Origin: Streptomyces sp. CB01201
GTDB lineage: Bacteria > Actinomycetota > Actinomycetes > Streptomycetales > Streptomycetaceae
DNA: 64,000 bases
Direction of reading: 5' to 3'
NCBI RefSeq assembly: GCF_002803085.1
Contig: NZ_NNBJ01000013.1
Location: 205,074 to 269,073 of the forward strand
Part shown: piece after piece, positions 1-8,406 of the stretch
How positions within the stretch are numbered: position 1 is the stretch's first letter
Layout of the letters: each line of letters begins with the position of its first letter
Position numbers and translations under genes: made by a program
The notes under the pieces: model-generated
Databases searched by the model: none
The model's input: only the letters and a program-made list of their open reading frames with translations
What the model was told of the DNA's origin: nothing

Positions 1-1
1 G

Positions 2-760
2 CTGACCCTGGTCTGCGCGATCGTGGTGTTCCTCAAGCTGCCCGAGTCGCGCCCGCAGCGCACGGCCGAGGAGAAGGTGACGGAGCCCCAGGTCGGCATC
101 GGTACGGTGCTGCGCGACGGCCGCTTCATGGGAGTGGTCGGCCTGTCCTTCCTCATCTCCCTCATCTTCCAACAGGGTTACGTGGGCCTGCCGGTCGCGA
201 TGGGCACGGACGGGTTCTCCAGCGCGGACTTCGGTCTGGCCATCGCGGTGAACGGCATCCTGATCGTGGCGGTCCAGATCCCCGTCACCCGCTACATCCA
301 GCACCGCGACCCGCGCCGTCTGCTGGTCGTCTCGGCGCTGCTCGCGGGCTACGGCTTCGGCCTGACGGCGTTCGCCGGTTCGGTCGCGGTGTACGCGCTG
401 ACGATCTGCGTCTGGACCCTGGCCGAAATCGTCAACGCCCCTACCCAGACGGGCCTGGTGGTCCGCCTCTCCCCCACCCACGGCCGGGGCCGCTACCAGG
501 GCGTCTACACGATGTCCTGGTCAGTGGCAGCGCTGGTCGCTCCGCTGATGTCGGGTTACGTCATCGACCACTTCGGGGCGGAGTGGCTGTGGGGCACGTG
601 TGCGGTTCTGGGGACGGTGACGGCGTTGGGGTACTGGGGGTTGATGCGGAGCCTGCCGACGGAGGGGACGGCGGAGGCGGCGAGCGCGGGGGCAGTGGCG
701 TCGCCGGTGGAGGTGGAGGTGGCGGTGCCGGTGCCGGTTCGGGCGGACTCTGCGGTGTGA
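2..760 (+). CDS. MFS transporter, 3' part only
   Basis: The gene begins before the window; the visible frame gives about 252 C-terminal residues. They hold the second half of a 12-TM major facilitator: a TM6 remnant (LTLVCAIVVFL), a charged central loop (residues about 13-40), then hydrophobic helices with typical MFS turns such as YIQHRDPRRLL and GRYQGVY. The helix containing NAPTQTGLV and the loop SPTHGRGRYQG match the drug/H+ antiporter type, so export of a small molecule at the cytoplasmic membrane is likely but the substrate cannot be told. The last 40 residues are an unstructured Ala/Val/Pro tail (VEVEVAVPVPV) made by a short GTGGAG/GTGCCG repeat. It converges on the YbjN gene. Confidence 0.85.
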   Translation: MTLVCAIVVFLKLPESRPQRTAEEKVTEPQVGIGTVLRDGRFMGVVGLSFLISLIFQQGYVGLPVAMGTDGFSSADFGLAIAVNGILIVAVQIPVTRYIQHRDPRRLLVVSALLAGYGFGLTAFAGSVAVYALTICVWTLAEIVNAPTQTGLVVRLSPTHGRGRYQGVYTMSWSVAALVAPLMSGYVIDHFGAEWLWGTCAVLGTVTALGYWGLMRSLPTEGTAEAASAGAVASPVEVEVAVPVPVRADSAV

Positions 761-921
761 GGGGCGAGCCCCTCAGGGGGTCTGGGGCGGAGCCCCAGGG
801 GCCGGAACCCTCCAACCCCGAGCAACGGGCGGGCGGTTGGGAAACCCCCGGGGTCCGGGGCGGAGCCCCGGGGGCCGCACCCTCGACCCTGCGCATACGG
901 GCAGGCGGGCGGGAAAACCCC
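761..921. repeat. GC-rich inverted repeats in a convergent gap
   Basis: Between two convergent genes. Two stem-loops are visible, TGGGGC-GGA-GCCCCA at 783-797 and CCGGGGC-GGA-GCCCCGG at 855-871. They belong to the same GGGGCTCCGCCCC module found in the larger repeat blocks near 23.7, 33.3, 46.0 and 49.0 kb, here mostly on the opposite strand. A bidirectional terminator role is inferred from position. Confidence 0.6.
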
Positions 922-1410
922 CTACCCCGCCTCCCCCGTGACCCGCCCAAACGCCTCCAGGTTCCGCGTAGATTCCCCCCGGGCCACCCGCCACGCGTAC
1001 TCCCGCCGGATCGCGGACGCGAACCCCATCTCCAGCAGGGTGTTGAAGGAACCGTCCGCCTCCTCCAGGACGACCCCGAGCAGCCGGTCGAGCTCCTCCG
1101 GCGTGACGGCGGCGAGCGGAACCTTGCCGGCCAGGTACACGTCCCCGAGGCGGTCGACCGCGTAACTCACGCCGTACAGACGGAGGTTGCGCTCCAGGAG
1201 CCAGCGATGCACGGCCGGCTCGTTCTCGTCGGGGTGGCGCACCACGAACGCGTTCACGGAGAGGGCGTGCGCCCCGACCCGCAGCGAGCAGGTCGTGGAG
1301 AGCTTGCGGGTGCCCGGCAGCGTCACCACGTACGCGCCCGGCTCCGGGGACTCCCACGAGAGCTCCGCGTCCTTGAGCGCCGCTTCGATGACCTGCCGCA
1401 CGTCAGCCAT
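922..1410 (-). CDS. YbjN domain-containing protein
   Basis: 162 residues covering one YbjN domain, a fold related to type III secretion chaperones. No enzymatic motif is seen; the family is thought to act by protein binding and its actinobacterial role is unknown. The central LxVGAHALSVNAFVVRHPDENEPAVHRWLLERN segment and the following LAGKVPL...LDRLLG pattern are characteristic. It lies about 100 bases downstream of mshA on the same strand; the same pair occurs in mycobacteria (mshA/Rv0487 from memory), which suggests a conserved link with mycothiol genes, though no function follows from that. The ATG start is followed by an acidic amphipathic helix. Confidence 0.85.
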   Translation of the reverse strand: MADVRQVIEAALKDAELSWESPEPGAYVVTLPGTRKLSTTCSLRVGAHALSVNAFVVRHPDENEPAVHRWLLERNLRLYGVSYAVDRLGDVYLAGKVPLAAVTPEELDRLLGVVLEEADGSFNTLLEMGFASAIRREYAWRVARGESTRNLEAFGRVTGEAG

Positions 1411-1508
1411 GCCGCGAGCCTACGCGAAGCGCCCGGCCCCGGCCGGGGCACCTGGCCGCCGCGCGAGCGCGCCCACCTCGACCGCACTGCCACACCACCG
1501 CAAGCACC

Positions 1509-2849
1509 TCAACCGTGCGACCGCACCCGCCGCCGGTGCTCCTGCATCGCCGCCGTGTACACGTCCGCCGTCGCCGCCGCGGCCGTGCCCCAGCCGAAGG
1601 ACTGCGCGTGCCGGGCGGCCGCGCCGCCCATGCGCTCCACCAGCGCCGGCTCCTCGACGAAGCGGTACAGCGCGGCCGCGTAGTCCTTGGGGTCGTGACC
1701 CCGGACGAGGAAGCCCGTCGAGCCGTCCCGTACCGCCACCGGAAGCCCGCCGACCGAGGCCGCGACCACCGGCGTCCCGGCCGCCTGCGCCTCGATGGCG
1801 ACCAGGCCGAACGACTCGCTGTACGAGGGCATGACCAGGACGGACGCCGCCCGGAACCAGTCCGCGAGCCGGTCCTGGCCGACCGGCGGCTTGAACCGTA
1901 CGACGTCGCCGACGCCGAGCTTGGCCGCCAGCTTCTGGAGGCCCTCCGGCTTGGCCAGGCCGCTCCCCGACGGCCCGCCCACGATCGGCACGATCATCCG
2001 CGAACGCAGCGAGGGGTCGCGGTCCAGGAGCTCGGCCGCCGCGCGCAGCAGGATGTCCGGCGCCTTGAGGGGCTGTATGCGGCCCGCGAAGAGCGGAACG
2101 AAGGCGTCCCGCGGCAAGCCGAGCCGGTCGCGTGCGGCGGTGCGTCCGTCGGCCGGGCGGAAGCGGTCGAGGTTCACGCCGGGGTGGACGACGGCGACCT
2201 TGCCGGGCTCGGCGTCGTAGAAGCGGACGAGTTCGTCGGCCTCCTCGGCGGTGTTGGCGATCAGGCGGTCCGCCGCGTTCACGATCTGCGTCTCGCCGAT
2301 GACCCGCGCGGCCGGTTCGGGGGTGTCACCCTCGGCGAGCGCCGCGTTCTTGACCTTGGCCATGGTGTGCATGGCGTGCACGAGCGGCACGCCCCAGCGT
2401 TGGGCGGCGAGCCAGCCGACGTGTCCGGAGAGCCAGTAGTGGGAGTGGACCAGGTCGTAGTAGCCCGGCCGGTGGCGTGCCCAGGCCGTCATCACGCCGT
2501 GCGTGAACGCACAGAGCTGCGCGGGCAGCTCCTCCTTGGCGAGGCCCTCGTACGGCCCCGCGTCGATGTGCCGCACGAGGACGCCGGGCGACATCTCCAC
2601 GGCGGGAGCGAGCCCGCCCGTGGTGGCCCGGGTGAAGATCTCGACCTCGATGTTGATCGCGGCGAGGCGCTTGGCGAGCTCGACGATGTACACGTTCATG
2701 CCGCCCGCGTCGCCCGTACCCGGCTGGTGCAGCGGCGAGGTGTGGACGCTGAGCATGGCGACGCGCCGGGGCTTGCGGTGGCCGCCGGGCAGCCGGAGCC
2801 TGGGCGGCCCCGCCAGGGTGCCGGCGAACCGGGACACGTACTGGCTCAC
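1509..2849 (-). CDS. mshA: D-inositol-3-phosphate glycosyltransferase MshA
   Basis: First step of mycothiol synthesis: transfer of GlcNAc from UDP-GlcNAc to 1L-myo-inositol-1-phosphate in the cytoplasm. A GT-B, family GT4 enzyme of 446 residues. Diagnostic stretches are VAMLSVHTSPLHQPGTGDAGGMNVY at the N-terminal acceptor domain, HSHYWLSG, HAMHTMAKVKN, and in the C-terminal domain PSYSESFGLVAIEAQAAGTPVVA with the E-x7-E nucleotide-sugar motif. The frame is open to 2924, but the GTG at 2849 gives the family N-terminus (MSQYVSRF) and has a GAGGAG ribosome site about 10 bases upstream. A candidate SigR promoter lies at 2949-2975. mshD of the same pathway is at 35.8 kb. Confidence 0.95.
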   Translation of the reverse strand: MSQYVSRFAGTLAGPPRLRLPGGHRKPRRVAMLSVHTSPLHQPGTGDAGGMNVYIVELAKRLAAINIEVEIFTRATTGGLAPAVEMSPGVLVRHIDAGPYEGLAKEELPAQLCAFTHGVMTAWARHRPGYYDLVHSHYWLSGHVGWLAAQRWGVPLVHAMHTMAKVKNAALAEGDTPEPAARVIGETQIVNAADRLIANTAEEADELVRFYDAEPGKVAVVHPGVNLDRFRPADGRTAARDRLGLPRDAFVPLFAGRIQPLKAPDILLRAAAELLDRDPSLRSRMIVPIVGGPSGSGLAKPEGLQKLAAKLGVGDVVRFKPPVGQDRLADWFRAASVLVMPSYSESFGLVAIEAQAAGTPVVAASVGGLPVAVRDGSTGFLVRGHDPKDYAAALYRFVEEPALVERMGGAAARHAQSFGWGTAAAATADVYTAAMQEHRRRVRSHG

Positions 2850-2948
2850 GTCGAGGGCCTCCTCGGCTCGGGGCACTGCCTTGGGACGCGGATCGGGGCA
2901 CTGCCTGTGACGCGGATCGGGCATGCGGGACGCCCCTCCAAAGCCCCG

Positions 2949-2975
2949 AACACCGGAACCCGCCCTTTCATTTCC
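2949..2975 (-). promoter_or_regulatory. candidate SigR-type promoter of mshA
   Basis: On the minus strand GGAAAT (2975-2970), 18 bases, then GTT (2951-2949). The SigR consensus is GGAAT/GGGAAT, N16-19, (C)GTT, so the -35 has one mismatch. mshA is reported as a SigR/RsrA target in S. coelicolor (from memory), which makes the match credible. Confidence 0.45.
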
Positions 2976-3066
2976 ACTTTGCCAAAATGTTGCCGGACCC
3001 GCCGGGGCGCCGCTTGCGCGACCCCGGACCGGCCGGTCACCGGCTTGCGCCGCCTACCCTCGTCCC

Positions 3067-3864
3067 ATGGCTCCACCCGCCCCGCCCGCGAAACGCCCCG
3101 TCGGCACCGTCACCCGCGGCACCACCAACCCGAACCGGCTGCGCCGCATGGACCGCTGGATCGCGGACGCGCACGGGGCGGCGCTGCGCCGCGCGACGGC
3201 CCCGGTCGCCGTCGACCTCGGGTACGGGGCCGCCCCCTGGACCGCGGTGGAACTGCTCCAGCGCCTGCGCACCGCGGCCCCCGCCGTCTCGGTGGTGGGC
3301 ATCGAGATCGAGCCGGCCCGGGTCGCCGCCGCCAAACCGTACGAGCGTGCGGGCCTCACCTTCCGGCACGGCGGCTTCGAGGTCCCGCTGCCCGAACCGC
3401 CGCTGCTGATCCGCGCGGCGAACGTACTGCGCCAGTACGACGAGGCGCAGGTGGCCGCGGTCTGGGCCCGCCTGTGCGAGCGGCTCGCGCCCGACGGGCT
3501 GCTCGTCGAGGGCACCTGCGACGAGATCGGCCGCCGCCACGTGTGGGTCGCGCTCGACCGTTCGGGTCCCCGAACGGTGACCTTCGCGACCCGGCTCGGC
3601 TCCCTGGACCGCCCCTCCGACCTGGCCGAGCGCCTGCCCAAGGCGCTGATCCACCGCAATGTGCCGGGCGAGCCGGTGCACGCCTTCCTGCGCGACTTCG
3701 ACCGGGCGTGGGCGGCGGCGGCCCCGTACGCCTCGCTCGGCGCGCGCCAGCGCTGGATCAAGTCCGTACGGGATCTGGCGGGCGACTGGCCGGTCGTGGA
3801 CGGCGCCCGGCGCTGGCGACAGGGCGAAGTGACGGTCAACTGGTCGGCGCTCGCGCCCCGTTGA
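3067..3864 (+). CDS. class I SAM-dependent methyltransferase family protein
   Basis: 265 residues from the ATG at 3067; the frame is open 48 codons further up, but that extension is low-complexity and would leave no room for promoters divergent from mshA. A Rossmann methyltransferase signature is seen: VAVDLGYGAAPWTAVELLQRL (motif I), VVGIEIEPARVAAA (acidic loop, motif II), RAANVLRQYDE (motif III/IV) and LLVEGTCDEIGRRHVWVAL. The substrate is unknown. The N-terminal VGTVTRGTTNPNRLRRMDRWI segment is typical of a conserved actinobacterial family always of about this size. Divergent from mshA with a 217-base shared control region. Confidence 0.8.
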   Translation: MAPPAPPAKRPVGTVTRGTTNPNRLRRMDRWIADAHGAALRRATAPVAVDLGYGAAPWTAVELLQRLRTAAPAVSVVGIEIEPARVAAAKPYERAGLTFRHGGFEVPLPEPPLLIRAANVLRQYDEAQVAAVWARLCERLAPDGLLVEGTCDEIGRRHVWVALDRSGPRTVTFATRLGSLDRPSDLAERLPKALIHRNVPGEPVHAFLRDFDRAWAAAAPYASLGARQRWIKSVRDLAGDWPVVDGARRWRQGEVTVNWSALAPR

Positions 3865-4174
3865 GGCCCGCGCGGCGCGAAGCGGACGGCCGTCGCCGTC
3901 GCCGTCGCCATCGCTGCCGCTGTCGCTGTCGTCTAACGAGTGAACTCCTGTGCCCCGAGGAACGCCTGGAGCCCGGGGTTCGTCAGACGGATGGGAGCCG
4001 GGTGGCGACGCACGCGAAGGGGACGAGCGTCGTCCGGTGCCCCTGCGCCTCTGTCGTTTTGGCCGGGGGCGTGGCAGCATCGCGGGCATCGGTGTGATGT
4101 TACTGACGGTAAATCACATGCGGTTGCCCGGTGTTCCGGTGTGGGGCCGGAGTTGACTGGAGGGGGAGTTCTCA
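3865..4174. promoter_or_regulatory. 310-base gap upstream of the NlpC/P60 gene
   Basis: Contains a degenerate GCCGTC/GCTGTC hexamer run at 3887-3932, and nearer the gene a wide inverted repeat TGTGAT (4093-4098) ... ATCACA (4113-4118) with TTAC/GTAA nested inside. The ribosome site GGAGGGGGAG (about 4159-4168) precedes the GTG start. I looked for a c-di-AMP (ydaO) riboswitch, common before wall hydrolases in Streptomyces, and did not recognise one. Confidence 0.45.
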
Positions 4175-5245
4175 GTGCCGAACAAGGTGCCGAACAAGCG
4201 CCGTTTGGCGACCGCGATCGCCTTGGTGTGCGCCCTGACCGCTTTGGCCGCGCCGGGCACGGCGTTCGCCGACCCGGCACCGACGCCGTCGACCACGGCA
4301 CCGGCCGCGTCCAAGACGCTCGACGAGGTGAGCAAGGAGATCGACGACCTGTACCGCCAGGCGGCCGCGGCCACCGACGCGTACAACCTCGCCGAGGAGA
4401 AGACCAAGCAGCAGTCCGCGCAGATCGTCCAGTTGGCCCAGGAGATCGTGAAGGGCCAGGAGAAGATCCGGCGTCTGAAGGACCAGGCGGGCGCCACCGC
4501 GCGGATGCAGTACCGCAACGGCGGTCTGCCGCTCGGCGCGCAGATGATGCTCAGCGGCGATCCGCAGTCCTTCTTCGACGGGGCGGATTCGCTGCGCCAG
4601 GGCCAGCAGGCGGCCCAGGGCCTGCTCGGCGAACTGAACAAGACCCAGGCCGACTTGGCGGCGTACAGCGCGGACGCCACCGCACAGTGGAAGAACCTGG
4701 AGGCCAACCGGGTCAAGAAGGAAGCGGCGAAGAAGGACATAACGGAGAAGATCGCGGCGGCCGAGAAGCTCCAGTCCCAGCTGAAGGAGCAGGAGCGCGA
4801 GCGCCTGGCCGAGCTGGAACGCAAGAAGGAGTTCGACGCGCAGACGGCCTGGTTGAGCACGGGCGTCCTGAAGGACATCAGCAGCAGCGCGAGCGAGCAG
4901 GGCAAGAAGGCCGTGAAGTTCGCCACGGACCAGATCGGCAAGAAGTACGTCTGGGGCGCCGCCGGTCCCGACACCTTCGACTGCTCGGGGCTCACCTCCC
5001 AGGCCTGGCTCGCGGCCGGACACCCCATCCCGCGCACCTCGCAGGAGCAGTGGGCCCAGCTGCCGCACGTCGCGATCAAGGACATGCGCCCCGGCGACCT
5101 CGTCATCTACTTCGCCGACGCCACCCACGTCGGGATGTACATCGGCGACGGCGCGATCGTGCACTCCCCCCGCCCGGGCCGGACGGTGACGATCACGGGC
5201 GCGGGCTCCATGCCGATACTCGGCGTCGTACGGCCGGACAAGTAG
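4175..5245 (+). CDS. secreted C40 (NlpC/P60) peptidoglycan endopeptidase
   Basis: 356 residues. GTG start with a strong GGAGGGGG ribosome site. A Sec signal peptide (KRRLATAIALVCALTALAAPGTAFA) is followed by an Ala/Gln/Lys/Glu-rich coiled coil (about residues 45-235) like that of RipA-type hydrolases, and a C-terminal NlpC/P60 domain (about 245-356). Catalytic residues can be placed: Cys270 (FDCSGL), His318 (THVGMYIG) and His330 (IVHSP). It should cut the gamma-D-Glu-diaminopimelate bond in cell-wall stem peptides outside the membrane, with the coiled coil keeping it inactive or docking it to a divisome partner. A 9-bp stem terminator follows. Confidence 0.92.
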   Translation: MPNKVPNKRRLATAIALVCALTALAAPGTAFADPAPTPSTTAPAASKTLDEVSKEIDDLYRQAAAATDAYNLAEEKTKQQSAQIVQLAQEIVKGQEKIRRLKDQAGATARMQYRNGGLPLGAQMMLSGDPQSFFDGADSLRQGQQAAQGLLGELNKTQADLAAYSADATAQWKNLEANRVKKEAAKKDITEKIAAAEKLQSQLKEQERERLAELERKKEFDAQTAWLSTGVLKDISSSASEQGKKAVKFATDQIGKKYVWGAAGPDTFDCSGLTSQAWLAAGHPIPRTSQEQWAQLPHVAIKDMRPGDLVIYFADATHVGMYIGDGAIVHSPRPGRTVTITGAGSMPILGVVRPDK

Positions 5246-5275
5246 CCACCCGCGCACCGGAACCCGGGGCACACC

Positions 5276-5296
5276 CGGCCCCGGCGGCCGGGGCCG
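5276..5296 (+). terminator. hairpin after NlpC/P60 gene
   Basis: Perfect 9-bp stem CGGCCCCGG / CCGGGGCCG with a CGG loop, 30 bases past the stop codon, no T tract. Typical of Streptomyces terminators. Confidence 0.55.
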
Positions 5297-5476
5297 TGCG
5301 GAACTTCCTGAGGCCCGGACAAATGAGGCATGTGGCATATGCCATCCGGTCGGACGTGATGAACCACCCAACGCCATTCCGCCACGCCCGTGGATGACGC
5401 TAGGGTCCCGGCTGGTGGGGCGCCGACCGGCGCTCACCCGCGCCCTCGGGGGGAGGGAAGGATCCCGGAACCGACG

Positions 5477-6736
5477 ATGCCCGCATCCCAGCACGTACCC
5501 GTACCGCACCAGCGAGCCGCCCCTCAGGCCGCGCCGGGCAGCGCCGGCGACGGCCCGCTCAACCTGCTGGTCATCGAGGACGACCCGGCGGGCACCTTCA
5601 CCGTGCACGAACTGCTGGACGCGGCGGGCCCCCGGATCCGCATCCGTACCGCCCGCAACCTCACCGAGGCCGAGCGGCTGCTCACCGACGACATCCACTG
5701 CATCCTGCTCGACCTGGCGCTGCCGGGCCGCGACCCCGACGACGAGCTGGCGGCCCTGCGCCATCTGCTCCTCCTCGCGCCGCACCACGCCGTACTGGCC
5801 CTCACCCCGTCCGGGCACGCGGAGCGGGCGGCGGAAGCGGTGCGGGTCGGCGCGCAGGACTATCTGTTCCGGGACGAGCTGGACGGCAGGCTCCTGAGCC
5901 GCGCCATCCGGTACGCGGTGGAGCGCAAGCGCGCCGACACGGCCCAGTACAAGCTGGCCGAGTCGAAGCTGCGTGCCCAGGAGAACGCCCGCCTGGAGCG
6001 CGGCCTCCTGCCGACACCGCTGCTCGACGGCTCGGACCTGCGCTTCGCGGCCCGCTACCGCCCCGGCCGCTCCCGGGCGCTGCTCGGCGGCGACTTCTAC
6101 GACACGGTGCGCACGCCCGACGGAACCGTCCACGCGATGATCGGCGACGTCTGCGGCCACGGCCCCGACGAAGCGGCCCTCGGGGTCGAACTCCGCATCG
6201 CCTGGCGGGCGTTGACGTTCGCCGGGCTGTGCGGGGACGACCTGCTCTCCACTCTTCAGGAGGTCCTGGAGCACGAGCGTGACAGCGAGGAGATATTCGC
6301 GACGCTGTGCACGGTCGACATCGCACCCGACGGCCGCAGCGCCGGGCTGTGCCTGGCCGGCCACCCGGCGCCGCTGATCGCCCTGGACGGCCGGGCGCAG
6401 TTGCTCCCGTACGAGAACGGGGGCCCGGCCCTCGGCCTGCTCCCGCGCGCCCGCTGGCCGCGCCGGCAGGTTCAACTCGGCCGCGAATGGGGGCTTTTGA
6501 TGTATACGGACGGTCTGATCGAGGGCCGCACCGACGCGGGCAGCGGCCAGCGGCTCGGCCAGGACGGGATGCTGGAGATGATCAATACCCAGCTGGCGTC
6601 CGGCCTGCGCGGCGAGTCACTCCTGGAAGCGGCGGTGACCCGGGCGCGCGAACTCAACGGCGGCGAGCTGACGGACGACGTGGCCGTGGTCCTGCTCGAA
6701 CGCAAACGCGGCGACCGGAACGGCCGCCGCGCCTGA
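5477..6736 (+). CDS. receiver domain-PP2C (SpoIIE-type) serine phosphatase
   Basis: 419 residues from the ATG at 5477, chosen because the frame's earlier codons are Pro/Gly/Arg filler and a GGGAGGGAAGGA ribosome site lies just upstream. Residues about 28-150 form a response-regulator receiver (acid pocket E34-D35-D36, phosphoacceptor Asp79 in LLDLALPG); the usual Lys before beta-5 is replaced by Arg (YLFRDEL). A short helical linker (AQYKLAESKLRAQENARLERGLLP) leads to a PP2C/SpoIIE phosphatase domain with metal-binding motifs GGDFYD, GDVCGHGP, TDGLIEGR and DDVAVVLL. Such proteins dephosphorylate anti-anti-sigma factors (STAS) in partner-switching stress pathways. No kinase or STAS gene is adjacent, so its partners lie elsewhere. 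Confidence 0.92.
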   Translation: MPASQHVPVPHQRAAPQAAPGSAGDGPLNLLVIEDDPAGTFTVHELLDAAGPRIRIRTARNLTEAERLLTDDIHCILLDLALPGRDPDDELAALRHLLLLAPHHAVLALTPSGHAERAAEAVRVGAQDYLFRDELDGRLLSRAIRYAVERKRADTAQYKLAESKLRAQENARLERGLLPTPLLDGSDLRFAARYRPGRSRALLGGDFYDTVRTPDGTVHAMIGDVCGHGPDEAALGVELRIAWRALTFAGLCGDDLLSTLQEVLEHERDSEEIFATLCTVDIAPDGRSAGLCLAGHPAPLIALDGRAQLLPYENGGPALGLLPRARWPRRQVQLGREWGLLMYTDGLIEGRTDAGSGQRLGQDGMLEMINTQLASGLRGESLLEAAVTRARELNGGELTDDVAVVLLERKRGDRNGRRA

Positions 6737-6792
6737 GGAATCCGCTCGCCGGGCCTGGGAGCCGCCCGCTGCGGGGATCCGCTCGCCCGTGC

Positions 6793-7137
6793 CTACCGGC
6801 CACCGTTGTACGGCCCGTACGGGCCGTCGCTGCTGGAGCCGCCGCCACGGCGGCCGCCCCGGCCACCGCCTGAGACCTGCCGGAGCGCCGGCCGCACGTC
6901 CACCATGAACACGATCGAGGCGACGAGCCCGGCGAGCTGGAGGAAGAGCATCGGCACGAACAGGTTCACCACGACCGTGATGCCGAGGACGATCAGCCAG
7001 AACGGCTTGGTCTGCTTCTCGGCCGCCCGGTAGGCGTCCTCGCGGGCGATCACGGCGAAGACCAGCGCCACGACGGCGATGACGAGCATCGCGAGATAGA
7101 GCAGCGAGGTGAGAAGGCTGAATCCCGAGAGCAACAT
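6793..7137 (-). CDS. DUF2516 family membrane protein
   Basis: 114 residues from the ATG at 7137 (a GTG at 7146 would add three). Three hydrophobic segments: LLTSLLYLAMLVIAVVALVFAVIA, FWLIVLGITVVVNLFV and MLFLQLAGLVASIVFMVDV, joined by a charged loop EDAYRAAEKQTKPF that is the DUF2516 hallmark. The tail is Gly/Arg/Ser-rich. Function unknown. It sits downstream of the HTH regulator and the HBHA-like gene on the same strand, an arrangement common in actinobacteria. Confidence 0.85.
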   Translation of the reverse strand: MLLSGFSLLTSLLYLAMLVIAVVALVFAVIAREDAYRAAEKQTKPFWLIVLGITVVVNLFVPMLFLQLAGLVASIVFMVDVRPALRQVSGGGRGGRRGGGSSSDGPYGPYNGGR

Positions 7138-7316
7138 GCCGTGCACCGCCTAGTCAGTACTGATGTGTGTGGAAAACGCCTCGCGGCCAAGGTACTGGTT
7201 CAACGGATCGGACACCCTGAAGGTGCCCGACCCGCACCCAACCCCTACCCACCCCGGTGCCCGACCAGCAAACCCGGCCCATGCGTCGCGAACCGGCGCG
7301 TGCACCGCGGAAGGCG

Positions 7317-7922
7317 TTACTCCGCGGACTTGACGGTGGTCTTCTTCACCGGCGCCTTGCGCGGGGCGGCCTTCTTGGCGGCGGGCTTGTCGGCGTCCGA
7401 GTCGGCCGCGACCGTGCCCGCGCCCTGGCCCGGAGCCGCGTCCTTCGTCTCCGCGCCCTTCGTCTCCGCGTCCGGCTCGACCACAGTGGCGATCTCGACG
7501 ATCTCGTCGGCGGCCTCGCCGCGCCACTGCTTGACGACCTCCTGGCCGTGCTCGGCGACCGAGTCGTAGCCCTCGCGCGCCTTGACGGCGTACTCGGCGA
7601 GGACGCCGACGCCGCGCAGGGCCAGGTCCTGGGCGTTCTCACCGAGCTTCTTCAGGTCGCCGTCGAGGGCCCCGAAGAGCTCGTTGGCCCGCGTCGTGAC
7701 GACGCCCTGCACCTCCTTGACCCGCGCGGTCGCCTTCTCCTGCACGGCCTTGGGGTCGGTGCGGCGCACGGCCTCGATGCGCTCGGGCGCCTCGGCCTGG
7801 ATCTTCTCGATCAGCGCCGGAACCTTCTTGGCCTGCTGCCCTGCGAGGTCCGCCGTGCCGGCGAGGAAGTAGAGGGGGGTGGGGTCGGTGAGGGTCTTGC
7901 GCAGGTCATCGGTGATGGCCAT
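7317..7922 (-). CDS. heparin-binding hemagglutinin-like protein
   Basis: 201 residues. An N-terminal motif MAITDDLRKTLTDPTPLYFLAGTADLA is followed by a long, mostly helical, probably coiled-coil segment (about 30-130), an acidic linker, and a C-terminal Lys/Ala/Pro tail (KKAAPRKAPVKKTTVK). That plan matches mycobacterial HBHA, where the Lys-rich tail binds sulphated glycans and the body binds membranes; in Streptomyces the role is unknown. No signal peptide. It follows the HTH regulator by 22 bases and is probably co-transcribed with it. Confidence 0.8.
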   Translation of the reverse strand: MAITDDLRKTLTDPTPLYFLAGTADLAGQQAKKVPALIEKIQAEAPERIEAVRRTDPKAVQEKATARVKEVQGVVTTRANELFGALDGDLKKLGENAQDLALRGVGVLAEYAVKAREGYDSVAEHGQEVVKQWRGEAADEIVEIATVVEPDAETKGAETKDAAPGQGAGTVAADSDADKPAAKKAAPRKAPVKKTTVKSAE

Positions 7923-7944
7923 GACTGTCCTCCCGGATCAGTGC

Positions 7945-8376
7945 TCAGTTGCTCGCTTGAGGGTGGTCGGCATCGCTGCCGTCGGCACCGCTGCCGTCGG
8001 CCGCGCTTTCGGTGCCCGTCTCGTCGGCGTCGAGCCCGTTCTCCTTGCGGAAGGACTCGTAGATCTGGAGCAGAACCTGCTTCTGACGCTCGCTGAGCGA
8101 GGGGTCGGCGAGAATGACGCTCCGCGTCCCCGCGGCCTCGGGAGACCGCTCGTCGAGAATTCCGGCCTGCACGTACAGCGTCTCGGCGGAGATCCGCAGC
8201 GCCTTCGCGAGCTGCTGCAAAATGTCCGCGCTCGGCTTGCGCAGCCCGCGCTCGATCTGACTCAGATACGGATTGGACACCCCGGCGGCATCGGCGAGCT
8301 GCCGCAGCGACAGCTGTGCGTTGCGCCGCTGCTCGCGCAGATACTCGCCGAGATTGCCGACGTTGAGCGATGCCAT
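7945..8376 (-). CDS. XRE-family HTH transcriptional regulator
   Basis: 143 residues from the ATG at 8376 (MASLNVGNLGEYLREQRR). An N-terminal Cro/C1-type HTH (about 8-65: LSLRQLADAAGVSNPYLSQIERGLRKPSADILQQLAKAL) is followed by a short helix and an acidic, disordered tail (DADETGTESAADGSGADGSDAD). It is likely an autoregulator of this and the HBHA-like gene: a perfect 20-bp palindrome lies 31-50 bases upstream of the start. The ligand, if any, is not apparent. Confidence 0.9.
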   Translation of the reverse strand: MASLNVGNLGEYLREQRRNAQLSLRQLADAAGVSNPYLSQIERGLRKPSADILQQLAKALRISAETLYVQAGILDERSPEAAGTRSVILADPSLSERQKQVLLQIYESFRKENGLDADETGTESAADGSGADGSDADHPQASN

Positions 8377-8406
8377 GCCCCGATGGTGCACCCATCGCGC
8401 TAACTA

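Noticed and set aside
4093..4118. Crp site TGTGA-N6-TCACA
   Set aside because: The halves are right but spacing is 16 instead of 6.
4172..6475. Long minus-strand frame opposite the NlpC/P60 and PP2C genes
   Set aside because: It spans two well-supported plus-strand genes and the gap between them; no homology or ribosome site.
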